Below are positions 17,392-26,040 of a stretch of 64,000 nucleotides of DNA, piece after piece. Made by a program: the position numbers and the translations under genes. Each line of letters opens with the position of its first letter. The stretch's first letter is position 1. Below the pieces are notes generated by a model. It made no database searches, had not been told where the DNA came from, and worked only from the letters and a program-made list of their open reading frames with translations. The stretch comes from Legionella_C sp963803545 (GTDB taxonomy: Bacteria; Pseudomonadota; Gammaproteobacteria; Legionellales; Legionellaceae), in NCBI GenBank assembly GCA_963803545.1, contig CAWDMX010000001.1, positions 62,001-126,000 on the forward strand, given 5' to 3'.

Positions 17392-18441
17392 ATGAGTTTT
17401 TTTATAATCGATATCAAAGGCACACAGCTTTCAACAGATGAGCAGAAACTGATCAAACAGCCGGCCGTAGTCGGTGTTTTATTATTTACGCGCAACTTTG
17501 AAACCCTTAGCCAGTTGCAAAACCTAACCGCTGAGATAGTCGCGCACCGAGCGGATATTTTTATAGCTATTGACCACGAGGGCGGCTACGTACAACGCTT
17601 GCAACGCCACGGTTTTAGCGCTATTCCTGCCGCTAAAGTGTTTGGAAAAATGTTTGATTGCAACACAGAATCGGCGCTTTCACTCGCCGCATTTTATGGC
17701 CATAAAATGGCGCAAGATTTGTTGGAGGTAGGCATTGACCTCGGCATGGCTCCGGTTTTAGATATAGATGGGGGGAACGCGGTAATCAGCGGGCTGGATA
17801 GAGCTCTGCACGCCAACCCAGGCGTTGTTAGCCAGCTTGCCAAAGCTTTTATAACCGGTATGCGTGAGGCGGGTATGCCGGCGGTTGGTAAACATTTCCC
17901 CGGTCACGGCTCCTGCTTAACCGACTCTCACCGAGATAAGCCCTACGACTACAGCTCAGAAGAAATTCTTCGCAAACGCGAATTGTATCCATTTAGTGCG
18001 TTGATAAAGCAGCAGGAACTGGCCGCTATTATGCCCGCACACGTTACCTATCCCGCTATAGATGCGCAGTTTAGTGCGGGATTTTCCTCTATTTGGCTGA
18101 AAGATATCGCTCGAAAAGAGCTTCGCTTTGATGGGTTAATAATAAGCGATTGCCTGGGCATGGTTGGAGCGGATATTGGTGATATGAAAACGCGCGTTGA
18201 GCATTCTTTTAAAGCAGGATGCGATGTAGTTATTATTTGCAATCAAAGTATTGAATGTTTGACGGATATTTTGAGCAGTCCTTACCGCCGTGAGGCCTCA
18301 GCGCACAGGCGTCTGCAGGATTTTAAGAAAAAAATGCTCCGTTTTTCACACCGAGCGCCATCCAAACGCCGTGAAAATTTTGTAGAGCTGGAAGAGCTCC
18401 CGTCTGCGCATAAAGCGTTAAATACTACAAAAAGCGTGTAA
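17392..18441 (+). CDS. nagZ: Beta-N-acetylhexosaminidase NagZ
   Basis: Cytosolic GH3 glycosidase that removes N-acetylglucosamine from anhydromuropeptides during peptidoglycan recycling. The 349-residue protein has the substrate loop DHEGGYVQRL at 61-70. It also has the catalytic loop KHFPGHG followed by DSH (the NagZ-specific His/Asp dyad), and the nucleophile aspartate in IISDCLGM. The end is basic and poorly conserved. AGGA lies before the ATG, and the gene is 13 bases after greA, so carB-greA-nagZ is probably one transcript. Recycling partners such as AmpD or LdcA are not nearby. Confidence 0.93.
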   Translation: MSFFIIDIKGTQLSTDEQKLIKQPAVVGVLLFTRNFETLSQLQNLTAEIVAHRADIFIAIDHEGGYVQRLQRHGFSAIPAAKVFGKMFDCNTESALSLAAFYGHKMAQDLLEVGIDLGMAPVLDIDGGNAVISGLDRALHANPGVVSQLAKAFITGMREAGMPAVGKHFPGHGSCLTDSHRDKPYDYSSEEILRKRELYPFSALIKQQELAAIMPAHVTYPAIDAQFSAGFSSIWLKDIARKELRFDGLIISDCLGMVGADIGDMKTRVEHSFKAGCDVVIICNQSIECLTDILSSPYRREASAHRRLQDFKKKMLRFSHRAPSKRRENFVELEELPSAHKALNTTKSV

Positions 18442-18460
18442 TTGGTCATAATGCCAATTA
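18439..18460. terminator. Weak hairpin between convergent nagZ and epmA
   Basis: A perfect 7-bp inverted repeat (TAATTGG / CCAATTA) with an 8-base loop starting at the nagZ stop codon. It is short, AT-rich and lacks a T tract, so its terminator role is tentative. Confidence 0.3.
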
Positions 18461-18463
18461 CCT

Positions 18464-19408
18464 TTAGGCGCGTTCACTAGTAAAAGCCATAACTTTGTCA
18501 ATGGACGACTCTTTAAGCGCCAAAGCGACCAATCTATCAACTCCTAAAGCCACGCCGCTACAGGCGGGTAATCCATGTGTGAGCGCTTGCAATAAATAGG
18601 GATCGGGGCGAACGGGACTTAAGCCCTTATGCTTTCGCTGTGCTATATCTTTATCGAAGCGGTTGCTCTGTTGCTTTGCGTCACGCAGCTCATGGAACCC
18701 ATTTGCAAGCTCCACTCCCTGATAATAAATTTCAAAGCGCTCAGCAATATTATTACGCGTTTGCGCTAAAGACGCCTGCGATATCGGGAAGTTGTACACC
18801 GCAATGGGCGCTTGTTCTGACTTAAAAAACGGTTCAACAATATGCGACATCAGTAAAAATAAATATTGATCCCTATCGGTTTCATCAGCACCGATTACAC
18901 CGCTCAACTGAAAGCTTTCCACGACTTTTTGCAGGTCTTCAATAGTACTTGTAAACGGGTCAATAGCGCACACTTGCTCGAAAATCTGTTGGTAGGTTTT
19001 CATAATAAGGGGCGGGCACTGGAGCACGAGTTGTAAAAAGCTATCCATTTCAGCCAATAATTGATGGTGATCCGCACCCACCTTATACCACTCAAGCATA
19101 GTAAATTCAGGATTATGCCAGCGCCCTAATTCATCGTCACGAAATGCTTTAGTCAATTGAAATATTGAGCCGATTCCTGAGGCTAATAACCGTTTCATAT
19201 GATATTCAGGCGAGGTTTGCAGGCAATATTCTTGGCTGTTACTAACGGCTCTTATTGGAGAAAGATAGACATCCGTTACCCCAAAATGCGCCATTACCGG
19301 AGTTTCCACTTCCAAATAATTGCGCTCATAAAAAAAAGCGCGAATGCTTTGAATAATTTTAGCGCGCTGCTGCAACGCGTGTATGCTCGCGGTCGGTTGC
19401 CAATCCAT
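18464..19408 (-). CDS. epmA: EF-P--(R)-beta-lysine ligase EpmA
   Basis: Class II lysyl-tRNA synthetase-like enzyme (YjeA/PoxA/GenX) lacking the anticodon-binding domain. It attaches beta-lysine to elongation factor P. The 314 residues begin directly with the catalytic core. Motif 1 is in YLEVETPVMAH, motif 2 in FRDDELGRWHNPEFTMLEWY, and motif 3 in GVALGVDRLVAL. Its ATG overlaps the sufT stop by one base (TAATG), so it is translationally coupled to the end of the suf operon. EpmB and EF-P are not in the window. Confidence 0.93.
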   Translation of the reverse strand: MDWQPTASIHALQQRAKIIQSIRAFFYERNYLEVETPVMAHFGVTDVYLSPIRAVSNSQEYCLQTSPEYHMKRLLASGIGSIFQLTKAFRDDELGRWHNPEFTMLEWYKVGADHHQLLAEMDSFLQLVLQCPPLIMKTYQQIFEQVCAIDPFTSTIEDLQKVVESFQLSGVIGADETDRDQYLFLLMSHIVEPFFKSEQAPIAVYNFPISQASLAQTRNNIAERFEIYYQGVELANGFHELRDAKQQSNRFDKDIAQRKHKGLSPVRPDPYLLQALTHGLPACSGVALGVDRLVALALKESSIDKVMAFTSERA

Positions 19409-19743
19409 TAATAAAAAATTCCCAGCTCCAAGCGCGCAACCTCAGACATCCGCTCTTGCGTCCATGGTGGATCCCAGACCAACTCGACCGAGCAATCATT
19501 GACTTCCGGCACTAAGTTAACAGCCTGCTCCACCGTTCCGGGAAACGTTTGCGCCACAGGACATCCCGGGCTCGTCAACGTCATTTGAATATCAACGTGA
19601 TTGTCGTCTTTGATATCAATGCCATAAATTAGGCCTAAATCATAAATATTAGTCGGGATTTCAGGATCAAACACTGTTTTTAACGCCGCAATTATTTTTT
19701 CATGCAGTAAATTTTTATCGTTTTTTTTCTTTAAACCCAGCAT
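19408..19743 (-). CDS. sufT: SUF accessory protein SufT (MIP18/DUF59 family)
   Basis: A 111-residue MIP18-like protein associated with Fe-S maturation and carrier function. It contains the FDPEIPTNIYDLGLIY segment and the signature TSPGCP with its cysteine. The tail ends in LVWDPPWTQERMSEVARLEL, typical of SufT/PaaD-like members of suf operons. It lies two bases after sufU and overlaps epmA. Confidence 0.9.
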   Translation of the reverse strand: MLGLKKKNDKNLLHEKIIAALKTVFDPEIPTNIYDLGLIYGIDIKDDNHVDIQMTLTSPGCPVAQTFPGTVEQAVNLVPEVNDCSVELVWDPPWTQERMSEVARLELGIFY

Positions 19744-19745
19744 CG

Positions 19746-20195
19746 TTACTCCGTCGAAATTATTTCAGCCTTTTGCTTTAAAGCCGCTTCAAGCGTATGC
19801 CACGCCAGAGTTGCGCATTTAACACGTGCAGGATAGGATTTTACGCCCGCAAGAACCGTGAGTTTATCTAGGTTTTGCCAATCGTCCTTACTTTCTACGG
19901 TTAGCATCGTATGAAAACGGCTAAACAAGCTATGCGCATCTTTTACGCTTTTTCCACACACCGCTTCGGTCATCAAAGAGGCCGATGCTTGTGAGATAGC
20001 GCAGCCGCAGCCGACAAAACTAATGGCTTCAATGCATTCATTTTTGATAATTGCGTACACCGTTAATTTGTCACCGCATAACGGATTAAATCCATTGGCT
20101 TGATTGGTGGAACCCGCTAAACAATGATGGTTTCGAGGGTTACGATTGTGATCAATTATAGTTTCTTGATACAACTCTCTTAAATCTAGACTCAT
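19746..20195 (-). CDS. sufU: SUF sulfur-transfer protein SufU
   Basis: A 149-residue IscU-like zinc protein. In SUF systems that carry it, SufU accepts persulfide sulfur from SufS. The residues matching the Bacillus SufU ligands are C40 and D42 (CGD), C65 and C127, with an extra C63 giving GCGC. The insertion region between the second and third ligands (residues about 80-110) marks SufU rather than IscU. The ATGA overlap with sufS shows coupling. No sufE is present, so SufU probably serves as the sulfur acceptor here. Confidence 0.92.
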   Translation of the reverse strand: MSLDLRELYQETIIDHNRNPRNHHCLAGSTNQANGFNPLCGDKLTVYAIIKNECIEAISFVGCGCAISQASASLMTEAVCGKSVKDAHSLFSRFHTMLTVESKDDWQNLDKLTVLAGVKSYPARVKCATLAWHTLEAALKQKAEIISTE

Positions 20196-21421
20196 GCAAA
20201 AATCTCTTCCGCTTTAGTAAGTATTTCAAGACATTTATCCACTTCAGCAACCGTGTTGTAAAAGGCTAACGAAATACGCGTGGTTGCGGCTACCTCGTAA
20301 AAATCCATCAAAGGCATAGCACAGTGATGACCACTGCGAACGGCCACTCCCGCACTATCCAGTATAGTGCCTAAGTCGTGAGCGTGAATGCTGGCGTGAA
20401 TAAAGGACAGAACCGGTACTTTATTCTTAGCAGTACCGATAAGGCGGTACCCTTTTAATTGCTGCAATCCATTTGTTGCGTAGTTCAACAGATATTTCTC
20501 ATAGGCTACCGTGGCGTTCGTATCTAAGCGGTCAAGATAATCAATTGCCGCACCGAAACCAATCACCCCGGCAATATTGGGTGTTCCGGCTTCAAATTTA
20601 TAGGGAACTGGCGCGTATTCTGTTGCGGCAAAAGATACGGTATTAATCATTTCGCCCCCGGCTTGATAGGGAATCATATTTTCTAACAATTCCATTTTTC
20701 CAAACAATACGCCTACCCCAGTTGGGCCGAACATTTTATGGGCGGAAAAAGCGAAAAAATCACAGTTTAAGTCTTGAACATCAATCGGTAAATGCGCAGT
20801 TGCTTGCGCCCCATCTATTAATACTTTGGCACCAACAGCATGCGCCATAGCGGTCATATCTTTAATTGGATTAATGGTACCTAGGGCATTGGAGGCATAA
20901 CTTAAAGCAACAAATTTAGTTTTAGGATTAAGTTTTTCAGCAAAATCATCCAAGTCAATTTCGCCCTTTAAAGAAATAGCCGCAACCTTTAAAACCGCAC
21001 CCGTTCGCTGACAAAGAATTTGCCAAGGAACGATGTTAGCGTGATGCTCCAGATGGCTTATCAAAATTTCATCGCCAGGACTGATGTTTTCTGCAACATA
21101 GCTGTAGGCAACTAAGTTAATAGCATCGGTCGTTCCACGAACAAAAATACAATGCTGGGCGCTAGGAGCGTTGATAAAACGCGCTACCTTAGAACGCGTG
21201 TCCTCAAATTGTAAAGTAGCGCGAGCGCTTAACCCATGCACACTGCGATGCACGTTCGCGTTATCCATTTGATAATAATGGCTCATCGCGTCAATAACGG
21301 CCTGCGGTTTTTGTGTGGTTGCCGCATTATCCACATAAATGAGCGGATTATCGTTAATTGTCTGCTGCAATAGTGGAAAATCGCGTCGAATTTTTTGTAC
21401 ATCAAAAGTCGTGGAATGCAT
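20192..21421 (-). CDS. sufS: Cysteine desulfurase SufS
   Basis: Group II PLP-dependent cysteine desulfurase (409 residues) that supplies sulfur for Fe-S cluster assembly. The PLP lysine is K229 in FSAHKMFGPTG and the catalytic cysteine is C367 in RSGHHCAMP. The short catalytic loop is typical of SufS rather than IscS. It lies three bases after sufD, and its stop overlaps sufU by four bases. Confidence 0.96.
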   Translation of the reverse strand: MHSTTFDVQKIRRDFPLLQQTINDNPLIYVDNAATTQKPQAVIDAMSHYYQMDNANVHRSVHGLSARATLQFEDTRSKVARFINAPSAQHCIFVRGTTDAINLVAYSYVAENISPGDEILISHLEHHANIVPWQILCQRTGAVLKVAAISLKGEIDLDDFAEKLNPKTKFVALSYASNALGTINPIKDMTAMAHAVGAKVLIDGAQATAHLPIDVQDLNCDFFAFSAHKMFGPTGVGVLFGKMELLENMIPYQAGGEMINTVSFAATEYAPVPYKFEAGTPNIAGVIGFGAAIDYLDRLDTNATVAYEKYLLNYATNGLQQLKGYRLIGTAKNKVPVLSFIHASIHAHDLGTILDSAGVAVRSGHHCAMPLMDFYEVAATTRISLAFYNTVAEVDKCLEILTKAEEIFA

Positions 21422-21424
21422 GCT

Positions 21425-22681
21425 CTACCCCAATTGTTTCTCAATTGAATGCGCTATCCAATCGGCAAAAATACTGTTGGAGATAAGTCGAAGATTCGTG
21501 GCCGCAAAGGCGGCTATTAAATAACGAATGGACTCATCACGGCTCAATCCGCGTGCTGACATATAAAATAAACTGTCTTCGTCAAGTTGACCAACAGTGG
21601 CTCCGTGCGAACACAATACATCATCGGCGTAAATTTCAAGCTGTGGCTTAGTGTCTATTTCCGCATTTTTAGAAAGTAAAATATTTTTATTTTGCTGCAA
21701 GGCCTCCGTGTGTTGCGCGTCCTTAAAAACAACGACTTTGCCGTTGAAAACCGCACGGGATTGACCTTGGAGAACGCCTTTATAATCTTGCGAGCTTTGG
21801 CAATCGGGTACACGATGGTTTACCGTGGTGTGGTGATCGATGTGTTGATTGTTGGTTGGCATGTACACACCATTCAACAGGCAGCGCGCAAAAGGTTCTT
21901 GCAGGTTAAAAATACTATCGCTGCGTACTAATTTTCCACCAAAACTGAATGAGTGGCTTTCAACAACACTCGCACTCTGTTGCTGCACACCTAAATAGCC
22001 AATATGCGTAGCTTGCGTACCTTCGCATTGAAATTTGTAATGCGTAACAGTGGCCCCTGAACCGGCATGAATTTCTGTAATCGTGTTCGTACAGTAATTG
22101 CTTTGCTCAAACCCTTGGTACAGTTCAACAACACTAATCGCGGAGTTTTCTTCGGCCACAATAAGATTGCGATTGTACACCACCTGACTGTCCTTATCTT
22201 GCCAATATTGCACAACAATAGGGTCTAAAACTTCTATTCCTGCTGGGATAAATACAAACAACCCATGATGCAACATTGCTAAGTTAAGCGCTTGCAACCC
22301 ATTATCAGAGACGAGTATTTTACCCAAGTACGATTCAATTTTTTCAGGGTGCTCTACTAGCGCCTGATGCATGGGCTGAATAATTATTCGCGGGTCTAAT
22401 TGCGAGGTCACATCGCCAAGATTAGCAATAACACCATTGTTTATAAATAAGGTAAGGTTATCAGCAAACACCGGCGCACGAGTATTAGAGGCGCTATTTT
22501 CTGGAGGCGAATATTGTTGCTGGCAAAAGGGGGTTAAATTAGTGTACTTCCAATCTTCATTGTGTTTGGATGGAAACCCCACTTTTGTGAAATATTCTAA
22601 GGCGTCGTTTTGGAGCGCCGCAAGCCAGGGTTCAGAACGTACCCGAACATGACTACGATAAAACTCGATTAGTTCCTTCAT
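21425..22681 (-). CDS. sufD: Fe-S assembly scaffold component SufD
   Basis: A 418-residue beta-helix protein of the SufBC2D scaffold. The C-terminal half has the family pattern with FNGKVVVFKDAQHTEALQQN and ADDVLCSHGATVGQLDEDSL, carrying the conserved histidine/cysteine region at the SufB interface. The N-terminal part (HNEDWKYTNLTPF) is also typical. The first codon overlaps the sufC stop (ATGA). Confidence 0.95.
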   Translation of the reverse strand: MKELIEFYRSHVRVRSEPWLAALQNDALEYFTKVGFPSKHNEDWKYTNLTPFCQQQYSPPENSASNTRAPVFADNLTLFINNGVIANLGDVTSQLDPRIIIQPMHQALVEHPEKIESYLGKILVSDNGLQALNLAMLHHGLFVFIPAGIEVLDPIVVQYWQDKDSQVVYNRNLIVAEENSAISVVELYQGFEQSNYCTNTITEIHAGSGATVTHYKFQCEGTQATHIGYLGVQQQSASVVESHSFSFGGKLVRSDSIFNLQEPFARCLLNGVYMPTNNQHIDHHTTVNHRVPDCQSSQDYKGVLQGQSRAVFNGKVVVFKDAQHTEALQQNKNILLSKNAEIDTKPQLEIYADDVLCSHGATVGQLDEDSLFYMSARGLSRDESIRYLIAAFAATNLRLISNSIFADWIAHSIEKQLG

Positions 22682-23430
22682 GCTTGAGCGCTCTCCTCCA
22701 ACCAGCTGTAGCCTTTCTTCTCAAGTTCCAAGGCTAAGGATTTGTCACCCGATTTAATAATACGACCATTGGCTAAAACATGAATATAATCCGGTTCAAT
22801 ATAATCGAGAAGCCTCTGATAATGAGTCACTAATATAATTGAGCGCTCGGGTGATCGCATCGCGTTAACACCGTGTGATATTTCACGCAAGGCATCAATA
22901 TCCAAACCCGAATCCGTTTCATCTAAGATGGCAAGCTTTGGTTCTAAAGCCACCATTTGCAGTATTTCATTGCGTTTTTTTTCACCACCGGAAAAACCTT
23001 CGTTAATACTGCGGTATAAAAAACTTTCGTCCATATCCAGCAACTTGCATTTTGCGCGAATAAAGCTAAGAAACTCAATAGCGTCTAAGGGATTTTTTTG
23101 TTGCCCTTTGCGCACTGCGTTAACCGCGGCTTTCAAAAAGTTAATGTTGGTTACCCCGGGAATTTCAACAGGGTATTGAAACGACATAAAAATACCTGCT
23201 CGCGCTCTTTCCTCAGGACTTAGTGGGGTTAAATCCGTGCCTTGGTATAAGATTTCACCACTGGTGAGCGCATAGGCTGGATGGCCTGAAAGTACTTTCG
23301 ATAAAGTACTTTTTCCAGAACCGTTAGGACCCATAATAGCGTGCACTTCGCCGGGTTTAACCTGTAAATTTATGCCTTTTAAAATAGCTTGTTCATTTAT
23401 TGCAACATGTAATTCATTAATTTTTAACAT
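22678..23430 (-). CDS. sufC: Fe-S assembly ATPase SufC
   Basis: ABC-type ATPase (250 residues) that drives conformational change of SufBC2D. It has Walker A GPNGSGKST, signature FSGGEKKRNEI, Walker B LAILDETDSGLD and the switch histidine in ILVTHY. It lies two bases after sufB and overlaps sufD by four bases. Confidence 0.97.
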   Translation of the reverse strand: MLKINELHVAINEQAILKGINLQVKPGEVHAIMGPNGSGKSTLSKVLSGHPAYALTSGEILYQGTDLTPLSPEERARAGIFMSFQYPVEIPGVTNINFLKAAVNAVRKGQQKNPLDAIEFLSFIRAKCKLLDMDESFLYRSINEGFSGGEKKRNEILQMVALEPKLAILDETDSGLDIDALREISHGVNAMRSPERSIILVTHYQRLLDYIEPDYIHVLANGRIIKSGDKSLALELEKKGYSWLEESAQA

Positions 23431-23432
23431 AA

Positions 23433-24881
23433 TTAACCTACTGCCCCTTCCAAACTGATACCCAATAACTTAGAAGCTTCAACCGCAAACTCCATAGGCA
23501 ACTCTTTTAAAACTTGCTTGCAAAAACCATTAACGATCATAGATACGGCATCTTCCGTATCAATACCACGTTGTTGGCAATAAAATAATTGATCCTCGCT
23601 AATTTTTGAGGTGGTGGCTTCATGCTCCAATTGCGCACTGGGATTTTTAACTTCTATATAAGGAAAAGTGTGTGCCGCACAGGTATCACCCATTAGTAAA
23701 GAGTCGCATTGGGTAAAATTACGTGCGTTGGTCGCGGTTGGCGCAATGCGCACTAATCCCCGATACGCGTTGTGCGAGTAGCCGGCGCTAATACCTTTTG
23801 AAATAATAGTCGAACGGGTGTTTTTTCCAATATGAATCATTTTGGTGCCGGTATCCGCCTGCTGATAGTTATTGGTCAGCGCGACTGAATAAAACTCCCC
23901 GACGGAATTATCACCCAATAAAATAACACTCGGATATTTCCAGGTTATCGCGGAACCGGTTTCTATTTGCGTCCAAGAAATTTTAGAGTGCTTGCCACGA
24001 CAGGCGCCGCGCTTGGTTACAAAATTGTAAATACCGCCCTTGCCTTCTTTGTCACCAGGGTACCAATTTTGCACCGTTGAATATTTAATCTGCGCGTTGT
24101 CGTGCGCCACTAATTCAACAACTGCCGCATGCAATTGATTTTCATCACGCATTGGTGCGGTACAGCCTTCTAGGTAGGAAACATAACTGTCGTCGTCGGC
24201 AACAATTAAGGTGCGTTCAAATTGGCCGGTGCTTGCTGCATTGATTCTAAAGTAGGTTGATAACTCCATAGGGCACCGAACCCCTTTTGGAATATACACA
24301 AACGAACCGTCGCTAAATACCGCCGAATTTAGTGCTGCGTAAAAATTATCGCGATAGGATACAACTGAGCCTAAATATTTTTTAATTAATTCGGGGTGGG
24401 TGTGGACCGCCTCAGAAAACGGACAAAAAATAACGCCAAATTCGGCTAATTTTGCCTTAAACGTTGTTGCCACAGAAACACTATCGAACACCGCGTCCAC
24501 CGCAACGCCGGCCAGCATCTCTTGCTCGCGAAGCGAAATACCCAGTTTTTCGTAGGTGCGTAACAACTCAGGGTCCACCTCATCTAAGCTTTTCGGTGCG
24601 TTTTTTTGACTTTTTGGCGCGGAATAATAGGAAATAGATTGAAAATCTATTTTAGGATATTTAACACTCGACCACTCAGGATGCTCTAAAGTTTGCCAAT
24701 GAGCGAACGCTTGTAATCGCCACTGCAACACAAATTCAGGCTCACCTTTAATCGTAGAAATGCGCCGAATTACATCTTCATCAAGACCTGGCAAAAATGT
24801 TTCGACATCCACATCGGTAACAAAGCCATGTTGATACTCCTTTTCAAGGAGGGTATTTATTTGCTCATTACTTCTAGCCAC
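23433..24881 (-). CDS. sufB: Fe-S assembly scaffold component SufB
   Basis: A 482-residue scaffold on which the new cluster is built with SufC and SufD. Typical segments are NEFVLQWRL-like near the start, SYLEGCTAPMRDENQLHAAVVEL, KRGACRGKHSKISWTQ with the conserved cysteine, and CQQRGIDTEDA near the end. The frame is open to an ATG at 24917, but GGAG lies five bases before the GTG at 24881, and family members begin there (VARSNEQINTLL), so 24881 is preferred. First gene of sufBCDSUT-epmA. No iscR-type regulator or sufA accompanies it. Confidence 0.95.
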   Translation of the reverse strand: MARSNEQINTLLEKEYQHGFVTDVDVETFLPGLDEDVIRRISTIKGEPEFVLQWRLQAFAHWQTLEHPEWSSVKYPKIDFQSISYYSAPKSQKNAPKSLDEVDPELLRTYEKLGISLREQEMLAGVAVDAVFDSVSVATTFKAKLAEFGVIFCPFSEAVHTHPELIKKYLGSVVSYRDNFYAALNSAVFSDGSFVYIPKGVRCPMELSTYFRINAASTGQFERTLIVADDDSYVSYLEGCTAPMRDENQLHAAVVELVAHDNAQIKYSTVQNWYPGDKEGKGGIYNFVTKRGACRGKHSKISWTQIETGSAITWKYPSVILLGDNSVGEFYSVALTNNYQQADTGTKMIHIGKNTRSTIISKGISAGYSHNAYRGLVRIAPTATNARNFTQCDSLLMGDTCAAHTFPYIEVKNPSAQLEHEATTSKISEDQLFYCQQRGIDTEDAVSMIVNGFCKQVLKELPMEFAVEASKLLGISLEGAVG

Positions 24882-25247
24882 ACTTACTCCAAAACGCCAA
24901 TTTCCGTACAAGTTCATACCAAATAATCGACTTAAAAATTACAGTGTAACTATTCAAGCAAAATAATAATCCAATAGATTTTAAATATTGAGAGAATTGC
25001 CTTCAATTTTATAAAAGATAATGCACTGAAAATTTCTTATTACAGTTGACTATATATGGTTCAATTTGCTGACCGTGGATAATAACAGTAATGCGGATAA
25101 AAATCCATAGTTATTCCAATTTCTCACTAAAAGCACTGCGTTTATTGAAGTATTCGTAATACAAACGCGCCTCGAAAATTGATGCTTTTACATTGACAAA
25201 TAAAATGAATTGCTGTATATTTATGCAATTTTTTAGGGACTCAATTC
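24882..25247. other. Divergent intergenic region sufB / acid phosphatase
   Basis: About 370 AT-rich bases with no ORF or RNA gene that I can support. It must carry the suf operon promoter on the minus strand (not convincingly located) and holds a strong sigma70 promoter for the phosphatase at 25193-25221. No iscR or sufR gene is present, and I could not identify an IscR or Fur site with confidence. Confidence 0.5.
25193..25221 (+). promoter_or_regulatory. Sigma70 promoter of the acid phosphatase gene
   Basis: A consensus -35 TTGACA (25193-25198) and a near-consensus -10 TATATT (25216-25221) separated by exactly 17 bases. The expected transcript start is about 20 bases before the ATG at 25248. 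Confidence 0.75.
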
Positions 25248-25916
25248 ATGTTGTTGGCATCCTCTCGATTTTGGACTTTATTCGGCGTACTTTTCCTGAC
25301 CTCTTTATTGCACGCAGAACCCTATAATATCACGCAATTAAAACAAGAAATTAGACACTACCACGACTCAGGCCAGTATGAAAAAGAGATAGCAGAGGTT
25401 ATCTCCCACGCTAGTCAGTACCTAGATTCGCAGGTAGCTGAAAACAATCAGCGCGCTCCAAAATTAAAATTAGCCCTGGTTTTAGATATTGACGAAACAA
25501 GTTTAAGCAATTACGACCAAATTATTCAACGCGATTTCATTGGTAATCTTAAAAAAATTCATCACGATATGCTATTAGGCAACGATTCGGCTATTACACC
25601 CACGCTTAACCTGTATAATCAAGCCCTTAAAAAAGGGGTGGCGGTATTTTTTGTGACCGGTCGCAATGCCTCAGAAAAAGCCGCGACTGAAGCGAATTTG
25701 CAGCGTGTTGGCTACCGTAATTGGAAGGGTCTTTATATTAAGCCTGATAATTATACGGATAAATCGATAATTGCCTTTAAAACTGAAGTACGTAAAAAAA
25801 TTACCGCGGATGGCTACACCATTATTGCGTCTATTGGCGATCAGTACAGTGATTTAATTGGTGGTTATACCCAGAAAGAATTTAAACTTCCAAATCCTTT
25901 TTACTATCTTCCCTAA
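25248..25916 (+). CDS. Secreted HAD-family acid phosphatase (class B-like)
   Basis: A 222-residue HAD phosphatase of the acid phosphatase class B / lipoprotein e(P4)-like family, probably periplasmic. It has an N-terminal signal peptide (WTLFGVLFLTSLLHA). HAD motif I is LDIDETSLSNYD (DxDxT), motif II FFVTGRN, a lysine follows in the middle, and motif IV is ASIGDQYSDL. The signal peptide has no lipobox cysteine, unlike true e(P4). It probably dephosphorylates nucleotides or other phosphomonoesters. AGGGA precedes the ATG. It has its own strong promoter and is divergent from sufB. Confidence 0.85.
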   Translation: MLLASSRFWTLFGVLFLTSLLHAEPYNITQLKQEIRHYHDSGQYEKEIAEVISHASQYLDSQVAENNQRAPKLKLALVLDIDETSLSNYDQIIQRDFIGNLKKIHHDMLLGNDSAITPTLNLYNQALKKGVAVFFVTGRNASEKAATEANLQRVGYRNWKGLYIKPDNYTDKSIIAFKTEVRKKITADGYTIIASIGDQYSDLIGGYTQKEFKLPNPFYYLP

Positions 25917-26040
25917 TTTCTATTGGAGTTGCTAACCTAGGTTGCGCAACTCTCCCCCCACATTATCACGCAATTTATGATATAATTGAGCACATTCAAA
26001 CCAACACCACTTTAACTTAAGGTGCAACTAAGGATTTTTT

